DNA of 64,000 bases, from NCBI RefSeq assembly GCF_029962835.1, contig NC_080579.1:85143959-85207958 (forward strand). Direction: 5' to 3'. Of this stretch, positions 63,317 through 64,000 are shown piece by piece. This DNA comes from Magnolia sinica (taxonomy: Eukaryota; Streptophyta; Magnoliopsida; Magnoliales; Magnoliaceae). Under the pieces are notes generated by a model that was not told the origin of the DNA, searched no databases, and saw only the letters and a list, made by a program, of their open reading frames with translations. Position numbers and translations under genes: made by a program. Each line of letters begins with the position of its first letter. The first letter of the stretch is position 1.

Positions 63317-63865
63317 TAGAGGTGTCGGCTTGGCTCGGCCACTTACTAACCCCGGCTTGAACTCGGCTCGACTCGATCCTCGAGCTTGAAATGCCTGCTC
63401 GGCTCAGTTCAGTCAGCAACTCGAGCAATTCGAGCTGAGTTTGCCTGTGTAACATTTTCACAAACACATGAACTGCACCTTCAAAATCTCACCGTATGTA
63501 GAACACAAGAAGTGGTTTTATAGGTATTTCATCAAACACTTTCTAAACAACATAAAAATCAAGAAAAAAAAAAGGGTATTTGTTTCATATACATACCTTC
63601 CTTGCCACCCGCCACACTTAATTCGTTGAGTCATTTCATCAAACACTTGGTGAGCAACATCAATATCAAAGTAATCGAGTCACTGCACTGATTCAATCCG
63701 GGTTCGATCCAAGTCGAGTCAAGCTCGGGGAAGCTCGAACTCAATTTGAAATTTTTTCGAGCTCGAAAAATCAACTCGAACTCAATTTTGAACCGAGTCG
63801 AATAGAGCTTTTTCGAGTCAAGTCGAGCGAGCTAACTGAGCTAACTCGGTTCGTGTAGAGCCCTA
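63317..63865. mobile_element. hAT-like MITE with CTCGA/ACTCGG motifs (549 bp)
   Basis: Flanks CCGAAAAT (63309-63316) and TCGAAAAT (63866-63873) match at 7 of 8. Ends TAGAGGTGTCGGCTTGGCTC and, reversed, TAGGGCTCTACACGAACCGA. Dense GCTCGACTCG, TCGAGC and GAGTCGAG on both sides. The middle (AACATTTTCACAAACA, TTTCATCAAACACTT) matches the middle of 53408-54007. Confidence 0.82.
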
Positions 63866-64000
63866 TCGAAAATCAGTCCCATTTGTGGTTTAGGTGGACC
63901 ACACAATTAGAAACGGTGTGCATAGAAAGCTTACGCTACAAACTTTCCTTGGTGTGTTCTACTTGAATCATGAATGGGCTTGCTTTTTGGTTCTCATACT
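63866..64000. repeat. Partial GTGGGCCC-type repeat at the window end
   Basis: Words TTTAGGTGGACCACAC and CTTGAATCATGAATGGGCTT match interior words of the fold-back MITEs; cut by the window edge. Confidence 0.5.

Noticed and set aside
1..64000. A new defence, toxin or metabolic gene cluster
   Set aside because: Only three host genes are visible and they are unrelated; everything else is transposon-derived or unclassified non-coding DNA.

Overview
The window is nuclear DNA of a flowering plant. Evidence: GT-AG introns, Ty1/copia and Ty3/gypsy remnants, tRNA-derived SINEs, an RTE-type LINE tail, hAT and Tourist-like elements, and two recognisable plant gene families (a MALE MEIOCYTE DEATH1/MALE STERILITY1-type PHD-finger gene and an ANTH-domain clathrin-assembly gene). 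The many copies of a fold-back repeat ending in GTGGGCCCCACC, together with very large repeat-filled introns, make me think of a magnoliid-like tree. That is a guess from general impression, not a demonstrated identity.

Layout. 1-4.6 kb: minus-strand Ty3/gypsy pol remnant interrupted by a second LTR element, whose LTR is partly repeated in inverted orientation. 4.6-7 kb: purine tract, SINE, (GA)n, RNase H remnant. 7.0-22.0 kb: 3' part of an unidentified plus-strand gene, six small exons with matching phases over 15 kb. One intron is about 11 kb and holds a LINE tail, a 2.36-kb hAT element, a decayed copia pol, two more hAT elements and a small LTR element. 22-27.7 kb: more hAT elements and fold-back repeats. 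27.7-42.8 kb: gene-free. It holds a long minus-strand gypsy-type LTR carrying two Tourist-like MITEs, an LTR end with primer-binding site, a separate LTR pair about 6 kb apart, a 1-kb minisatellite and a third Tourist-like MITE. 43.4-47.3 kb: complete minus-strand PHD-finger gene (3 exons, 677 codons). 47.4-56.3 kb: MITE and SINE cluster with no gene. 56.3-59.2 kb: internally deleted copia element whose 5' LTR contains a head-to-head inverted copy of its own R-U5-PBS-gag region. 59.2-61.2 kb: MITEs. 61.28-62.65 kb: intronless ANTH-domain gene on the plus strand. 63.3-63.9 kb: hAT element.

The three genes show no functional link to one another. What stands out is the transposon record: at least five non-autonomous hAT elements with identifiable 8-bp target duplications (perfect to 6/8), whose ends are packed with short repeated or palindromic motifs. 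There are also three Tourist-like MITEs that carry the GTGGGCCCCACC palindrome inside them, five copies of a TTTGATACTCTGG-ended MITE, and two LTR elements with inverted self-copies. All family assignments come from motifs read by eye; no database search was run.
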